NCBI RefSeq assembly: GCF_001858025.1
Contig: NZ_LZQD01000002.1
Coordinates: forward strand, 280,557-344,556
DNA from: Trichormus sp. NMC-1
Lineage (GTDB): Bacteria; Cyanobacteriota; Cyanobacteriia; Cyanobacteriales; Nostocaceae
Length of the DNA: 64,000 nt
Direction: 5' to 3'
Below the pieces are notes generated by a model, which did not search any database, was not told where the DNA came from, and saw nothing but the letters and a program-made list of their open reading frames with translations. Positions 1 to 9,976 of this stretch are shown here, one piece after another. Within the stretch, counting starts at the first letter, position 1, and each line of letters begins with the position of its first letter. The position numbers were made by a program, and so were the translations under genes.

Positions 1-574
1 GGATCTCTCTTTAGTATTCATTTTTCTATATTTCCTTAGATACGTAGTAGGGGTATTTTCTAGGCTAATAATTATGTGCAGCCCAAGTCAGTTTTTACAC
101 TTGTACTCAGGGTAGGTTGTGATAAAAACGAAATAATCGGGCATTTTTTCTAAGTAATAGATGAGAGTCGTGATATTTATCACCAAATACGGTGATAGGG
201 ACATTTAAAAAAAAATGAGTAAAACATGAGTTTTGAGGTTTAAAACTTTCGACTCTAACCATTTCTTGCTTTTTCTGAGGATTCCGGAAATAATCGGAAA
301 ATAAAATAGCAGTTTATAGACATACATTGTTTTGGTTATCAATGATGCTTTTTCTATATAAATCTTCAAGAACTATCTATTGATACCTAATGCTGTTTAT
401 CTGCATTTTATATTTTTAAAGCTTAAAGTGATAAATTTTACTAAATTTAAATTTAGAGTTGAGAAGATTCACAGTTGTGTAAAAATGACGTAATACTGAT
501 TATAGCCTAATTTATAGAGAAACTAGGCTGAATCAGTTTAAATCATCAAAGCCGTATTTTTACGATTATGGGTA
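1..574. other. Intergenic, no gene seen
   Basis: AT-rich non-coding stretch at the window edge. The only local structure noticed is a small hairpin at 179-196 (ATCACC, six-base loop, GGTGAT). I see no convincing coding frame or RNA gene. Confidence 0.5.
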
Positions 575-2956
575 TCATAAATGTAAATAAATAGCCCAGA
601 TAGCCATAGCACGGAGATAAGTACTAGCGCGGAAAGTCCCTGTAGAAGTAATAGCTTCGGGAGTGCGGAACTGTAACCCATTTTCGTAAACTTGCTTAAC
701 TACGGCTTCAGTTAAGCGCATGGCTTCATTTTTCATGCCCATTTGTAGGAAAAATGCAGCTAAACCAAAATTGATACCTGTCCAAACTTCCAAAGGATGT
801 GTAGAATTAGGATTTTCTGGTAAACCATTGGGAAGAACACCGTTAGCAGCACCGAATTCACCATTTTGAAACTTGAGAAAACAAGCATCATATATAGTTG
901 TCAAAGCCGAAATGGCGCGATCGCTGGGGACAATATCTGGTAAACTCAATAAACGAGTGTAGAATTGCCCACACAATTGGTCAGCCATAACTACATCAGA
1001 ACCACTTTCGCTATCCAAACGGTAATATTCACCATTCCACAGCTTTTCTTGGTAAATCGGTTTTGATTGATTTAACCAAGTTTGATAAATCGACTTTTGC
1101 GTTTTTGTGTCTCTGTGGTCTGCTAAAATATCACTGATAGCGATCGCACTTTCCAAAGCCGCTAACCATAAACCACCACAATAAGCACTTACACCTTGCA
1201 AACGCCAATCATCGAAAGTTTGGTCAGGTGCGCCAGAATTTTCTGGTATACTGTCCCCATCGAGATCAAATGTTTTCACATAATCGAGAGTTTGGACAAT
1301 TGCATCCCAACAATCTGCTAAAAACTGGATATCATTTGCACCGGTAAACAGAAAATCTCGATATACCTGCAATACAAAATCACAACCTAAATCTTTCCAG
1401 AGATTGCAATCTTGATAACTAGTGTAATTGGTTTTTTCCCAAACGTGTTCGTTGGGTGCGCCTAAATCATGAGGTGTAGCACCGGCGACTTTGCGAACTG
1501 CGAGGGGACTTTCGGATTTGATGGTGAGATAATAACCGATAATTCTAGTTCTATCATCACTTTGGGGAATTGCCCTAGCAAAAGCGCGAATCACCGATTT
1601 TTCCAGTTCAGGAAATAACATCAACAGTCCAAAAGAACCGTATAACCGCACATCCAGACTTTCATACCAACGATAATCTAGACATTCTAACACGGCGAAT
1701 TGGCCAACGGGATCAATTTCTGACGCGGCACTCCAGAGAGTTCCCCCGCTGGTTAAGTCGTAGAGTTCGTTAAATAACGCCATTTTGAACCAGTCGGGTA
1801 AGTCAGAACGGTTGAGAATAGGGTGTTGCCAGTTTTGGATGAGCGATCGCCAATTCTGATATTCTTTAAGTGCAGTAGTGGCAATTTGCCAAGCATTCTC
1901 ACCATTACAACCAAAAAAGTCTGTATATCTGCGGTAATAGTTCACTCCCGCTGCAAATTCTGTTACAGGAAAATCCCAACTGAGGACAAAAGGAACTTCC
2001 AAATTTTCCCCTGGTTGCAAAGTGAAACGTACTGCAATAGCAGCACCTAATCTGGTTTTTTCATCTGCGGGAGTTTCATCTATATAATTAGGTAAAGAAC
2101 CATTTTCTGAGAAACTTTGCCAAACATCTTCACCATTACCCACAGGATTAAATCGGGAATGATGAAATATTTCAACTTGAGGATTTTTTGCAGTCGCAAT
2201 ACACCAAGTTCCGTCTCCTTCTTGGACAGTTTGATTATCAGCAACTTGACCTAAAACACAACCAAAATATTGATCATCTTCTGCTAAACAATTATAATTA
2301 CCTTGACTTTCTCCCCAAGCTGGTTGATATTCATAAACTGGACTACCATCATCTCTAACTCGCACTTCAGGAGATTTCAAAGTATTCGTAAACCAACCCA
2401 CCATATTTTCCCAAGTTAGCATAATGCTAATAGTAATTGGTGCATTTGTAGGGTTGTGGGCTTTCCACAAGAAAACCGCTACAGGATAACTAGTTTCTTG
2501 ATAATTATTTGCCCAAATTGGCGAAAATTGCTCACAGGTTAATTGTGATTTTAAGACATTTTCATAAACAAACCAACTGCGAGGATAAAGTGCATGATAA
2601 GTTCCTGATTTCACACAATCAACAGAGAGGGGAGAAGGTGGATACCATTGCCAAGATTGCAGTGTGTTATCTTCTGGTGGTTGGGTAGATAATGCGTAAG
2701 CTTGTCCAGATTCAAAGACACTAAATTGACAAGCGGGAACGTTTTTGAAAGTATGTTCTCCCCCGTCAATGTGCCACAGGTTAAAATCTCCTCGTGAAGA
2801 ACGTCCTATACACCCTGCACCAAAGCCACCGAGAGGCATTCCGTGCCAGGGACCATCATCAATATTACTAGCATAGCGGACGGTGTAGGGTTTGTCCCAG
2901 CCTAGGCCAATGGGACGTTTCCAGGTGCAGGGGGGTATTTGGGGGTGGTTTGTCAT
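575..2956 (-). CDS. GH116 (GBA2-type) beta-glucosidase/glucosylceramidase
   Basis: A 793-aa protein of the GBA2 family, glycoside hydrolases that cleave beta-linked glucose from glucosylceramide-like lipids or beta-glucosides. The N-terminal beta-sandwich domain carries the family block PLGGFGAGCIGRSSRGDF (about residues 41-58). The C-terminal (alpha/alpha)6 catalytic domain has YESLDVRLYGSF, where the Glu matches the family nucleophile, and GAPDQTFDDW, where an Asp matches the acid/base. There is no signal peptide, so it is probably cytosolic. Start is ATG at 2956. It stands alone and is divergent from the vWA cluster. Length is usual for bacterial members. Substrate is inferred from the family only. 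Confidence 0.85.
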   Translation of the reverse strand: MTNHPQIPPCTWKRPIGLGWDKPYTVRYASNIDDGPWHGMPLGGFGAGCIGRSSRGDFNLWHIDGGEHTFKNVPACQFSVFESGQAYALSTQPPEDNTLQSWQWYPPSPLSVDCVKSGTYHALYPRSWFVYENVLKSQLTCEQFSPIWANNYQETSYPVAVFLWKAHNPTNAPITISIMLTWENMVGWFTNTLKSPEVRVRDDGSPVYEYQPAWGESQGNYNCLAEDDQYFGCVLGQVADNQTVQEGDGTWCIATAKNPQVEIFHHSRFNPVGNGEDVWQSFSENGSLPNYIDETPADEKTRLGAAIAVRFTLQPGENLEVPFVLSWDFPVTEFAAGVNYYRRYTDFFGCNGENAWQIATTALKEYQNWRSLIQNWQHPILNRSDLPDWFKMALFNELYDLTSGGTLWSAASEIDPVGQFAVLECLDYRWYESLDVRLYGSFGLLMLFPELEKSVIRAFARAIPQSDDRTRIIGYYLTIKSESPLAVRKVAGATPHDLGAPNEHVWEKTNYTSYQDCNLWKDLGCDFVLQVYRDFLFTGANDIQFLADCWDAIVQTLDYVKTFDLDGDSIPENSGAPDQTFDDWRLQGVSAYCGGLWLAALESAIAISDILADHRDTKTQKSIYQTWLNQSKPIYQEKLWNGEYYRLDSESGSDVVMADQLCGQFYTRLLSLPDIVPSDRAISALTTIYDACFLKFQNGEFGAANGVLPNGLPENPNSTHPLEVWTGINFGLAAFFLQMGMKNEAMRLTEAVVKQVYENGLQFRTPEAITSTGTFRASTYLRAMAIWAIYLHL

Positions 2957-3245
2957 GGTTTGAGTTTCACGGGTTGACGCTAATGAAGAGTAGCGCGATG
3001 TGTGATATTTCTCAAGTCGTATGTGAGGAGAGTAACTGACATAGCTGTCAAATTTAGTAAGTAGTCAGTAAAGTAATGCTAATGAAAGTCTAAATAGAGC
3101 GCGTAACTACAAGTAGTGGTACAATTCAAAAATATACAAGCTGCAAACAGTAACAATACAATTCTTTGATTTATACTTTGAACTAGACTTGTTACTTATT
3201 TGTGGAATAAGTCTGAAACACACTATTTAATAGGCTATAAGGTTT

Positions 3246-4391
3246 GTGATTTTGACAAAAATTACCCCTGGACAACCACTGACTGATACACAGAAAAATG
3301 GCTTACAGTTGGTATCCCTATTGGGTGGGGGTAAACGTGATGTTGTCTTAGCTATTGATGTCACGAAAAGTGTAGGTTTAAATGACGAAGGACGTATTCG
3401 CTTACGTCAGATAGTTGCAGACAGTCTCAAACCCGGAGATTCTGTTTATGTTGTGACCTTTGGTCAAGATTTAGTTTTTAATGAAATTATAGATGTTAAA
3501 AATCCATTAGGAACACCTATAGATTTTAGTCAAAAAAATCCAGAAAATATTGATAAAGTATTAGCTAAAATTCCTTTTAATTATGACCCTAACCGCTACG
3601 GTACAGATATTCAAAAAGCAGAATTAACTGTTTATCAAGGTATTGCCCAGATTAATCAAAATCGAGTTTCCAAAAATCTACCAATTAAGCCGCAGTCGGT
3701 TGTTTGGATTACTGATGCACCGTTATGTACTAAACCTGAAATTACTTGCCAAGTTTGGATAGAAACTCCTGCTAATAGTCCTTTCAGAATTGCGACATCA
3801 CCGGAAAGTCAGGAAAGACAGAATTGGATTAAGGCTTTACCTTTAAAAGAGCGACCGCTCCCCATTCCAACACAATCTAATAAAGATTATAAACTATCTG
3901 TAGTCGATATTAATCCTACAGTTCAAGAATTTTGTACACCAGCACCAGGAGGTCAAAAAACTTGTTTGGTTGATCCTTATTTAATTAAACAGTTATGGCT
4001 ACCAACTCTAATTTTATTATTAATAGTTGCCGCAGGTATTTGGAGTATATTAAAATTTACTAAATTGCAAAAAAAATGGGAGGTGCGAATTAAGTTACAA
4101 GATAATGAAGATGAAGAACCAATATGTAGATTACCAAACAATAAAAAAATCGCAATTGGTGAAGATGATTCTAGCTGTATACATTCTATCAGCTTTCGAG
4201 GTGGAGACATTAGAGCATATTTAGAACGTAAAGGAGAAAAGCTTTATTTAGTGCCAAAGGAAGATGCAAAAATTGAACTTAACAACAAAAAAGTCACCTC
4301 ACGGACTCTCATATCAAGTTCTAATTTCACACTAAATTGCCCAGATTCACGCCAGCGCGATCACGAGATTTCTATCAAAATCAAAAAATAG
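3246..4391 (+). CDS. Membrane-anchored von Willebrand factor A protein
   Basis: First gene of the accessory cluster; 381 aa from a GTG start preceded by ATAAGG. Residues about 30-200 form a vWA domain with a MIDAS-like site DVTKS (Thr in place of the first Ser of DxSxS) and a later TDAPL element. One transmembrane helix (LWLPTLILLLIVAAGIW) lies near residues 249-265. After it comes a roughly 100-residue basic, beta-rich domain that resembles an FHA-like sandwich; this is my inference. The gene ends 18 bp before the tubulin-like gene, so they probably share a transcript. vWA proteins are known partners of bacterial tubulin-like and MoxR-type complexes. Its role here is unknown. Confidence 0.75.
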   Translation: MILTKITPGQPLTDTQKNGLQLVSLLGGGKRDVVLAIDVTKSVGLNDEGRIRLRQIVADSLKPGDSVYVVTFGQDLVFNEIIDVKNPLGTPIDFSQKNPENIDKVLAKIPFNYDPNRYGTDIQKAELTVYQGIAQINQNRVSKNLPIKPQSVVWITDAPLCTKPEITCQVWIETPANSPFRIATSPESQERQNWIKALPLKERPLPIPTQSNKDYKLSVVDINPTVQEFCTPAPGGQKTCLVDPYLIKQLWLPTLILLLIVAAGIWSILKFTKLQKKWEVRIKLQDNEDEEPICRLPNNKKIAIGEDDSSCIHSISFRGGDIRAYLERKGEKLYLVPKEDAKIELNNKKVTSRTLISSSNFTLNCPDSRQRDHEISIKIKK

Positions 4392-4408
4392 TATTCAGGG
4401 GAAAAAAC

Positions 4409-7400
4409 ATGACTCAAGCATCTGCAAACGAAACCCAATCTAGAGGAATTAATCGCACAATTTGTATCGGTTTAGGTGGAACTGGTAGAGATGTTTTAAT
4501 GCGAATTAGAAGGTTAATTGTTGACCGCTATGGAGACTTAAATAACTTACCAATTGTCAGTTTTGTTCACATTGACACAGATAAAGCTGCAACCCAAGTC
4601 ACAGGGATTAGAACTGGGAGTACATATCATGGTGTTGATTTGAGTTTTAAAGAATCTGAAAAAGTCAGCGCTACCATGTCATCTAAAGATGTCACCATGT
4701 TTGTAGACGGACTAGAACGGCGTTCAGAATATAGTAGTTACGGACCTTATGACCATATTGGGATCTGGTTTCCTCCTCAGTTATTGCGGAATATTAAAGC
4801 AGTTGAAGAAGGTGCAAAAGGTATTAGACCTGTTGGTAGATTAGCTTTCTTTAATAATTACCAAAAAATTAAAACAGCGATTGAAACCGCAGAAAGACGT
4901 ACGAGAGGACATGAATCTTTATTACTGAAATCAGGTTTAAGAATAGAACCAGGATTAAATATTTTTGTGGTTGGTTCTCTTTGCGGTGGGACAGGAAGTG
5001 GGATGTTTTTGGATGTTGCTTATAGTCTAAGAAATCTTTATGGTGAACAAGGCGCTCAGATTTTGGGTTATTTAGTGATTAGTCCAGAATTGTATGGGAA
5101 TACTCCTAATATGAGTGCTAATACTTATGCTGCATTAAAAGAATTAAATTATTACAGCAATCCTAGTACAGAATTTAAAGCCTGCTATGATATTGAAAAT
5201 TTATCAATTATTCAAGAAAAACGTCCACCCTTTGATTATGCTTATTTACTATCTCAGCAAACAGGAAGTGAATATGAAATTCTTACCCAAGGTAAACTAT
5301 GTAATGTGATTGCTCATAAGATAGCTCTAGATTTTTCTGGTGAATTAGCTCCAGTTATTAAAGGTAATCGAGATAATTTCCTTCAACACATCATTCAGTC
5401 CGATAAACATCCACGTCCTAATAGCCAAAGATACTTAACATTTGGATTGTCAGCAATTTATTTTCCTCGTGATACTATTATCCAAATTGCTTTAACAAAA
5501 GTCAGTTCAGAATTAGTCAAATTTTGGTTAAATGGTAAAGGTCAAAGTCCAGACCCTTTGAACTTACTTGAGCAATTTTTAATTCAGCATAATTGGCATA
5601 ATGACTTAGCAAAACGAGATGGATTAACTAATAAACTAGCAGAATCTGTAGAAGAATCTAATAAGACTTTTAGTAATAGTATCAAAACTTGGCAGAATAA
5701 ATTATCACGGTTAATTGGTGAATCTAAAAATAAAGATGACCGTGCAAATGTTCGCCAACAATTAGCAGGAGAATTTTATAAACAATTCCGCACAGTGCAA
5801 CCAGGAGAAACGGAAAGTAATCGCGGCTATTGGTTGACAAAATTAATTCAGGCTGCTCCTAAAATAGTTAAGGAACTTAGCAATAATATTGATGATTATC
5901 TAATTCAATTACTCACACCAATAGAAGCTAAATTTTCTATTAAAAATACCCGCAGTTGGATAGATGCTCTGCAACATGAATTGCATAAATATCAACAGGA
6001 TTTGCAAGAAGCAATTACTGATTTTGGTGGGATGAAGAGATTGGAAGATGTAGAAAGAAAATGGGATAATGCTGAACAAATAATTGAAGAAATTGAAAAT
6101 AAATTTATTTTGATTTTAAATCTAAAGAATAGTCAATTTCAAGATGAAGCCAAAAAAGTAATGCAGGAAGTTTGCAAAATTATCAGGCATAATTTTGACT
6201 TGACTGTGCGGCAAGAAACTCTGAAAATTGTCAATCAGTTACAAAAGCACGTTCAAGAAAAACAAAAACAAATTGCAGCTTTCAACAGTTTAGTAGAAGA
6301 TTTACAAAGTGCTTATGAAAAAGAGGAACGAGAATTAAAACAGTTGAATTTTGATGAAATGAGTGGAGAGGCAATTTTTGATACTGAAGATATAGAACTT
6401 TGCTATCAAACTATGTTGCCAGAAAATGATTTTCGTCCTCAGTTGGTATTAGCAAGTTCAGCACTTACTGAAGCTACTGGTAGAGGGACATCCTTAGCAT
6501 TTTTTTTGAATATAGAACGCACTACGCACTCTCAGCTAAAACAAGAAATTGACTTAAAAGTTGATAGTTTATTTGCTTTTCGAGGCAGTAATATTGTTAC
6601 TTCTGTGATTAAACGCTTCATAAAGAAATACTCTTCATCTGTTGCTTCAACTCGTTTAGGACAAATTATGCAGGAAGCTCAACCACTTCTGCGTTTAAAT
6701 TTAAATGATCCTTATTTCCGTGACGAGGGTGGTAAAAGTAGTAAATTAGTAGGATATAAAGATACAGATGAATCAGAAGTAAAAGATTTTAAAAAATTAT
6801 TAACACAAGATTTAGGAATTTCAGCCACTGTTTTAAAAGCAATACAAGCAGACGATGAAATTTTAATTGTGAATGAGTATGCTGGGTTTCCGTTGAGATT
6901 AATTAGTAGTTTGGAAAGAATGAGAAACCCATATTTACGAGAACAAAATTCTGGTACATCTTTTTTACATAATGATTCTCGTGCTTCCTTTCCTGATATT
7001 ATTCCACCAGATGCTAGAAGAATGGAAGAACTAGAGGATATTTTCTATCCTTGTTTAGCATTAGAGTTACTAGCAGAAAATCAGAAAACTCAGGAATTAG
7101 AGTTTCAATATTATGACGCTTTTCAAGATAGTTATTATACTGCTGCTTTGAGTGCAAATTGGATGGAAGCTTTGGAAGATTTGGCCAATAATCGCAATAT
7201 GGCTGATACGTTAAAGCAAATTTTAGATGATGCAATCGCTCGAATGGAAAATAATCCAAAACTATGGGATAACGAGTATTTACCAAAATGGCGTAAATTT
7301 GCAAATCAAGTTGAGAAAATACCAGATCATAGTCCTAATTCTTCCTATAAACAAAGAGTATATGTAGATACAAGAAATACTACACAACATAACATAAAAG

Positions 7401-7660
7401 AGGGAATTATCAATCGTTTTTGGAAGAAGATGGAAGCAAAATTTAGAAATCAAAATTTACTTCAAACTAGAAACAATACAGAAACTCAAAAAGCTATTGT
7501 TGGTGAAATAGTCTCTACTTCTCCTCTAAATAATACTGATAATCGCTCAAAACGACGGCAAGAATTAGAGCAGCTTAAACAAGATTTAGATGAAGGTTTT
7601 ATGACTCCAGAAGAATACGAACGCGAAAAACAAAGAGTCTTCATTCAATATCCACTGTAG
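4409..7660 (+). CDS. Tubulin/FtsZ-like GTPase (Tubulin_2 type)
   Basis: A 1083-aa protein. I chose ATG 4409 (CAGGGG just upstream), not the in-frame ATG at 4337, which lies inside the vWA gene. The N-terminus has a Rossmann GTP-binding start (IGLGGTGRDVLMRIRR, residues about 19-34). The tubulin signature loop appears as CGGTGSGMFLD (about residues 191-201). This gives a tubulin-superfamily GTPase domain over roughly the first 400 residues. Residues about 560-690 are strongly helical/coiled coil. The C-terminus ends in a short SHOCT-like helical pair (LEQLKQDLDEGFMTPEEYE). It is far longer than FtsZ (about 400 aa) and lacks the FtsZ C-terminal peptide, so it is not the division protein. It lies between the vWA and MotA-like genes. 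Confidence 0.82.
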   Translation: MTQASANETQSRGINRTICIGLGGTGRDVLMRIRRLIVDRYGDLNNLPIVSFVHIDTDKAATQVTGIRTGSTYHGVDLSFKESEKVSATMSSKDVTMFVDGLERRSEYSSYGPYDHIGIWFPPQLLRNIKAVEEGAKGIRPVGRLAFFNNYQKIKTAIETAERRTRGHESLLLKSGLRIEPGLNIFVVGSLCGGTGSGMFLDVAYSLRNLYGEQGAQILGYLVISPELYGNTPNMSANTYAALKELNYYSNPSTEFKACYDIENLSIIQEKRPPFDYAYLLSQQTGSEYEILTQGKLCNVIAHKIALDFSGELAPVIKGNRDNFLQHIIQSDKHPRPNSQRYLTFGLSAIYFPRDTIIQIALTKVSSELVKFWLNGKGQSPDPLNLLEQFLIQHNWHNDLAKRDGLTNKLAESVEESNKTFSNSIKTWQNKLSRLIGESKNKDDRANVRQQLAGEFYKQFRTVQPGETESNRGYWLTKLIQAAPKIVKELSNNIDDYLIQLLTPIEAKFSIKNTRSWIDALQHELHKYQQDLQEAITDFGGMKRLEDVERKWDNAEQIIEEIENKFILILNLKNSQFQDEAKKVMQEVCKIIRHNFDLTVRQETLKIVNQLQKHVQEKQKQIAAFNSLVEDLQSAYEKEERELKQLNFDEMSGEAIFDTEDIELCYQTMLPENDFRPQLVLASSALTEATGRGTSLAFFLNIERTTHSQLKQEIDLKVDSLFAFRGSNIVTSVIKRFIKKYSSSVASTRLGQIMQEAQPLLRLNLNDPYFRDEGGKSSKLVGYKDTDESEVKDFKKLLTQDLGISATVLKAIQADDEILIVNEYAGFPLRLISSLERMRNPYLREQNSGTSFLHNDSRASFPDIIPPDARRMEELEDIFYPCLALELLAENQKTQELEFQYYDAFQDSYYTAALSANWMEALEDLANNRNMADTLKQILDDAIARMENNPKLWDNEYLPKWRKFANQVEKIPDHSPNSSYKQRVYVDTRNTTQHNIKEGIINRFWKKMEAKFRNQNLLQTRNNTETQKAIVGEIVSTSPLNNTDNRSKRRQELEQLKQDLDEGFMTPEEYEREKQRVFIQYPL

Positions 7661-7668
7661 TTTTTCCT

Positions 7669-7687
7669 GGGTAGTTCATATCTACCC
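7669..7687 (+). promoter_or_regulatory. Small hairpin between tubulin-like and MotA-like genes
   Basis: GGGTAG, a seven-base loop, then CTACCC, followed by ACTTTTAACC. It lies in the 66-bp gap between the two genes. It could be a weak attenuator or an mRNA processing site. The U-run is poor, so it is not a clear terminator. Confidence 0.3.
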
Positions 7688-8189
7688 ACTTTTAACCATC
7701 TTCCCGCACTACCAAAGGTAACTTTTATGCCACCAATACCATCTTACTTAATTGTTAGCATTGTTTTTTTTGCTGTTATATCTGGAGTTACTCTTTTGCT
7801 TCGCATATCTCTTTACCACTATTTGATAGTTTTAACTAATAAAGTTCAAAGATTAATCAAGTCAGGAGTAAGGGGAGAACAACCAAAAATTGTCCAAACA
7901 TTGGAGGATAGATTTGAGCAAGCTTCTAAACAATTAGAACAGGTAAATACAGGAGCATTAATTGATCAAATTTATAGTCAGGAAAAAATCAAAGGCTTGA
8001 ATTTTACCTGTGAACAAATAGATTATTTATGTCGAATTATGCCAAATTTACTGTTAGCATTTGGCTTGATGGGTACTTTTTTCGGTATCACCATGAATTT
8101 AGAGGCGCTTAGTCAAACTATTAATCAAACTAATGCTAATGATGTTAGTAATTTAGTTACTGAATTAAAGAAACCTCTAGAAGGGATGA

Positions 8190-8199
8190 GTATTGCTTT
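8190..8199 (+). repeat. Left target-site duplication GTATTGCTTT
   Basis: The ten bases GTATTGCTTT immediately precede the left inverted repeat and recur exactly at 10082-10091 just after the right one. A 10-bp duplication suits DDE transposases such as the ISAs1 or IS4 families (known ranges about 8-12 bp). Confidence 0.88.
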
Positions 8200-8237
8200 C
8201 AGGGTTAGCGCATCTCAAATCCTATTGACAAGGGAAT
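8200..8237 (+). repeat. Left terminal inverted repeat
   Basis: 38 bp starting CAGGGTTAGCGCATCTCAAA. It pairs with 10044-10081 read in reverse, with differences only at positions 13, 25 and 32. Confidence 0.88.
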
Positions 8238-8313
8238 CTAGTTGATATGTGGGAGGATGATCAAGTGGCACAACTCAAGGTAAGTTAATAGATAACCCAT
8301 CTAGCTGCTGTAT

Positions 8314-8772
8314 CTAAGTAATGTCAACAGGATTTAAGAAGAAGTGCAAAACCAGAAAATCTGTTACACCCAGTGTAGACAGTAAAGAGATTACAAGTAA
8401 CTGATATGCACCATATCCACCTGCCGCTGCTACTGCTACAGGAACTAAAACTGGTGATGAGACAGCAGTTCCAGCAGCCACCCCTAACCCAGCTAAAGCC
8501 GTTGTTATTTCCCCAATAGTAGCAGCCCCGGTTGCAGCTAAAGTTGCTAAAGTTGCTGTATCTCCAGTAGCCATAAGTGTTACTGCGCTACCAGAAACTA
8601 CACCAGCTGCAAATGGAACGATATTACCGCAGTCTGAGGTACATTCGATTTTTACTACATTATTATCTGCACTAGCTGTAGATGGGAAAATAGTTATAGT
8701 GCTTACTAAAATTAGTAGTGTAGCTAGGCTCACTGATACTAGTCTCTTAGTATTTTGGAGTATTTGCTGCAT
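8314..8772 (-). CDS. Small exported Ala/Gly-rich protein (element cargo)
   Basis: 152 aa, not recognised. An N-terminal signal peptide (basic start, hydrophobic LATLLILVSTITIFPS, then TASA before ADNN) is followed by a short segment with a Cys pair (IECTSDCG). Then come long Ala/Gly/Thr/Val-rich hydrophobic stretches (about residues 52-145) able to form two or three membrane helices. It lies wholly inside the inserted element on the minus strand. Its 3' end overlaps a 14-bp match to the element's right inverted repeat (8322-8335). The Gly/Ala-rich hydrophobic core recalls small pore-forming or bacteriocin-like peptides, but there is no motif to support that. Confidence 0.5.
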   Translation of the reverse strand: MQQILQNTKRLVSVSLATLLILVSTITIFPSTASADNNVVKIECTSDCGNIVPFAAGVVSGSAVTLMATGDTATLATLAATGAATIGEITTALAGLGVAAGTAVSSPVLVPVAVAAAGGYGAYQLLVISLLSTLGVTDFLVLHFFLNPVDIT

Positions 8773-9036
8773 CTAAATTCCTTCATGTATCAAAAATTGA
8801 CAGTCTCTATTTAAGACACATTCAGTCTAAGCGATATTATCCTCTACCGGTAATGTTGTAATTACTTAATTATTTCTTAATAAATTTAAATTTTCTGTAA
8901 TTTCCAGGCAAAAATCTAAGTAGCGATTATAAAGACTTTGCGAGAAAAAAACCTCTTATTCAACTCAAACCGTCAACTTCACAACCCCTAACGGTAAGGT
9001 AATAAAAGCCATATTTAGTAAAAATAAACAAAATAG

Positions 9037-9123
9037 ATGACATCCATAGAATCCCACAAAAAAGCCAAAGCCCTCAAACCCGGAAGCGTGCGCCCCGCCA
9101 AAGAACTTTGTAGCGAATGCGGA
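9037..9123 (+). pseudogene. N-terminal fragment of BciB-like divinyl reductase gene
   Basis: The first 29 codons (MTSIESHKKAKALKPGS... to AKELCSECG) match, from memory, the start of the cyanobacterial F420-dehydrogenase-beta-like, ferredoxin-dependent 3,8-divinyl chlorophyllide reductase (BciB, slr1923 type). That protein continues past this Cys-rich point for several hundred residues. Here the similarity stops abruptly after ECG and an unrelated frame runs to a stop at 9261. It is therefore a captured gene start, not a functional gene. It lies within the mobile element. Identity is by recall and not verified. Confidence 0.5.
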
Positions 9124-9211
9124 ATACTGATGAAGGTATATATATTCTACAGTAATAACCATTTAAAAATAGAGCTTATAGTAGCAAAATCCCTAAATTT
9201 TCACTGGTTAA

Positions 9212-9976
9212 TCAATTATGTGTCTTTAATTGCTGCTGAAACTTTTGATATGCCTCATTAATTGCTTGCATGGCAGTTTTAGCACTTACAGAACTGTTAA
9301 TATCAGGATGATATAATCTGGCTAATCTCAGATAGGCAAGTTTTACGTCTTGAGGATGAGTTTTGGGTTCTACGCCTAAAATTTCCCACCATTCCCCTGT
9401 TAAGGATAAATTATCACTGCTTTGAACTTGTCGCCAAATTTTGATAGTTCCACCTTTTCCGCCACTAATCAACATTTTACCATCAGCGCTAAAAGCTAGG
9501 GGACTAAACCCAGAAAGAGTTTCTAATAATTCCCCAGTTTCGATATTCCAAAGATTGATAATTCCATCTTGACTACTACTAGCAATAATTTTACCATCTG
9601 GGTGAATGGCAATAGCAGAAATAGCCGTTGAGTGTCCTTTGAGAGTGTGACGTAATTCCCCAGTCTGGAGTTTCCATAATTTAATTTTATTATCTGAACT
9701 TCCACTAATCAGAGTTTGATTATCGGGAGTAATTGCTAGTGTGTTTACTGTTGCTAAATGCTGATTAATAATATAACAGTTTTCCCCAGTTTGTAAATTC
9801 CAAATTCTGATAGTTTTATCAACACTACCACTAACAAGAGTTGTAGAATCAGGACTAATAGCAACAGCTAAAACTGCATCCGTATGTCCATTTAAAGTGC
9901 GTTTAATTGTTCCCCTGTAGCTTTCCCAAATTCTGATAGTTTTATCCGTACTAGCACTAACAACAATATTACCATT
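9212..9976 (-). pseudogene. 5'-truncated WD40-repeat/J-domain protein (element cargo)
   Basis: Read from ATG 9976 on the minus strand, the frame is open for 254 codons. It gives four to five WD40 blades with TDKTIRIW, VDKTIRIWNLQTG, SDNKIKLWKLQTG and SQDGIINLWNIETG. A C-terminal J domain follows, with YHPDIN supplying the HPD motif that stimulates Hsp70 ATPase. Full-length cyanobacterial relatives have more blades and often a kinase or TPR domain upstream. The natural frame before 9961 reads NGNIVV in another phase and is preceded by a stop, suggesting a one-base insertion plus truncation. Possibly still expressed, but best treated as a captured 3' gene part. Confidence 0.65.

Larger units (their letters stand above)
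7727..8245 (+). pseudogene. 5' part of interrupted MotA/TolQ/ZorA-like gene
   Basis: Encodes the first 157 residues of a MotA/ExbB/TolQ-like channel protein plus 15 junk residues read from the inserted element. Seen: an N-terminal transmembrane helix (YLIVSIVFFAVISGVTLLL), a basic/helical linker, and the family-typical helix with LLLAFGLMGTFFGITMNL (about residues 108-125). The open frame breaks at 8199/8200, where the element begins. Splicing 8199 to 10092 continues GMSIAF directly into KTSLIGIGLS, the pattern expected for the next MotA-type helix. The truncated product lacks half the channel and all of the tail, so it is very unlikely to work alone. Confidence 0.8.

Noticed and set aside
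4337-4408. Upstream start for the tubulin-like gene
   Set aside because: The 24 extra codons lie within the vWA gene, look non-conserved, and a better ribosome site precedes ATG 4409.
9126-9261. Continuation of the BciB-like frame as a real 74-aa protein
   Set aside because: Family similarity ends after ECG; the rest is AT-rich with no protein character.
9523-9705. 60-residue minus-strand frame within the WD40 fragment
   Set aside because: It is an out-of-phase shadow of the WD40 blades.
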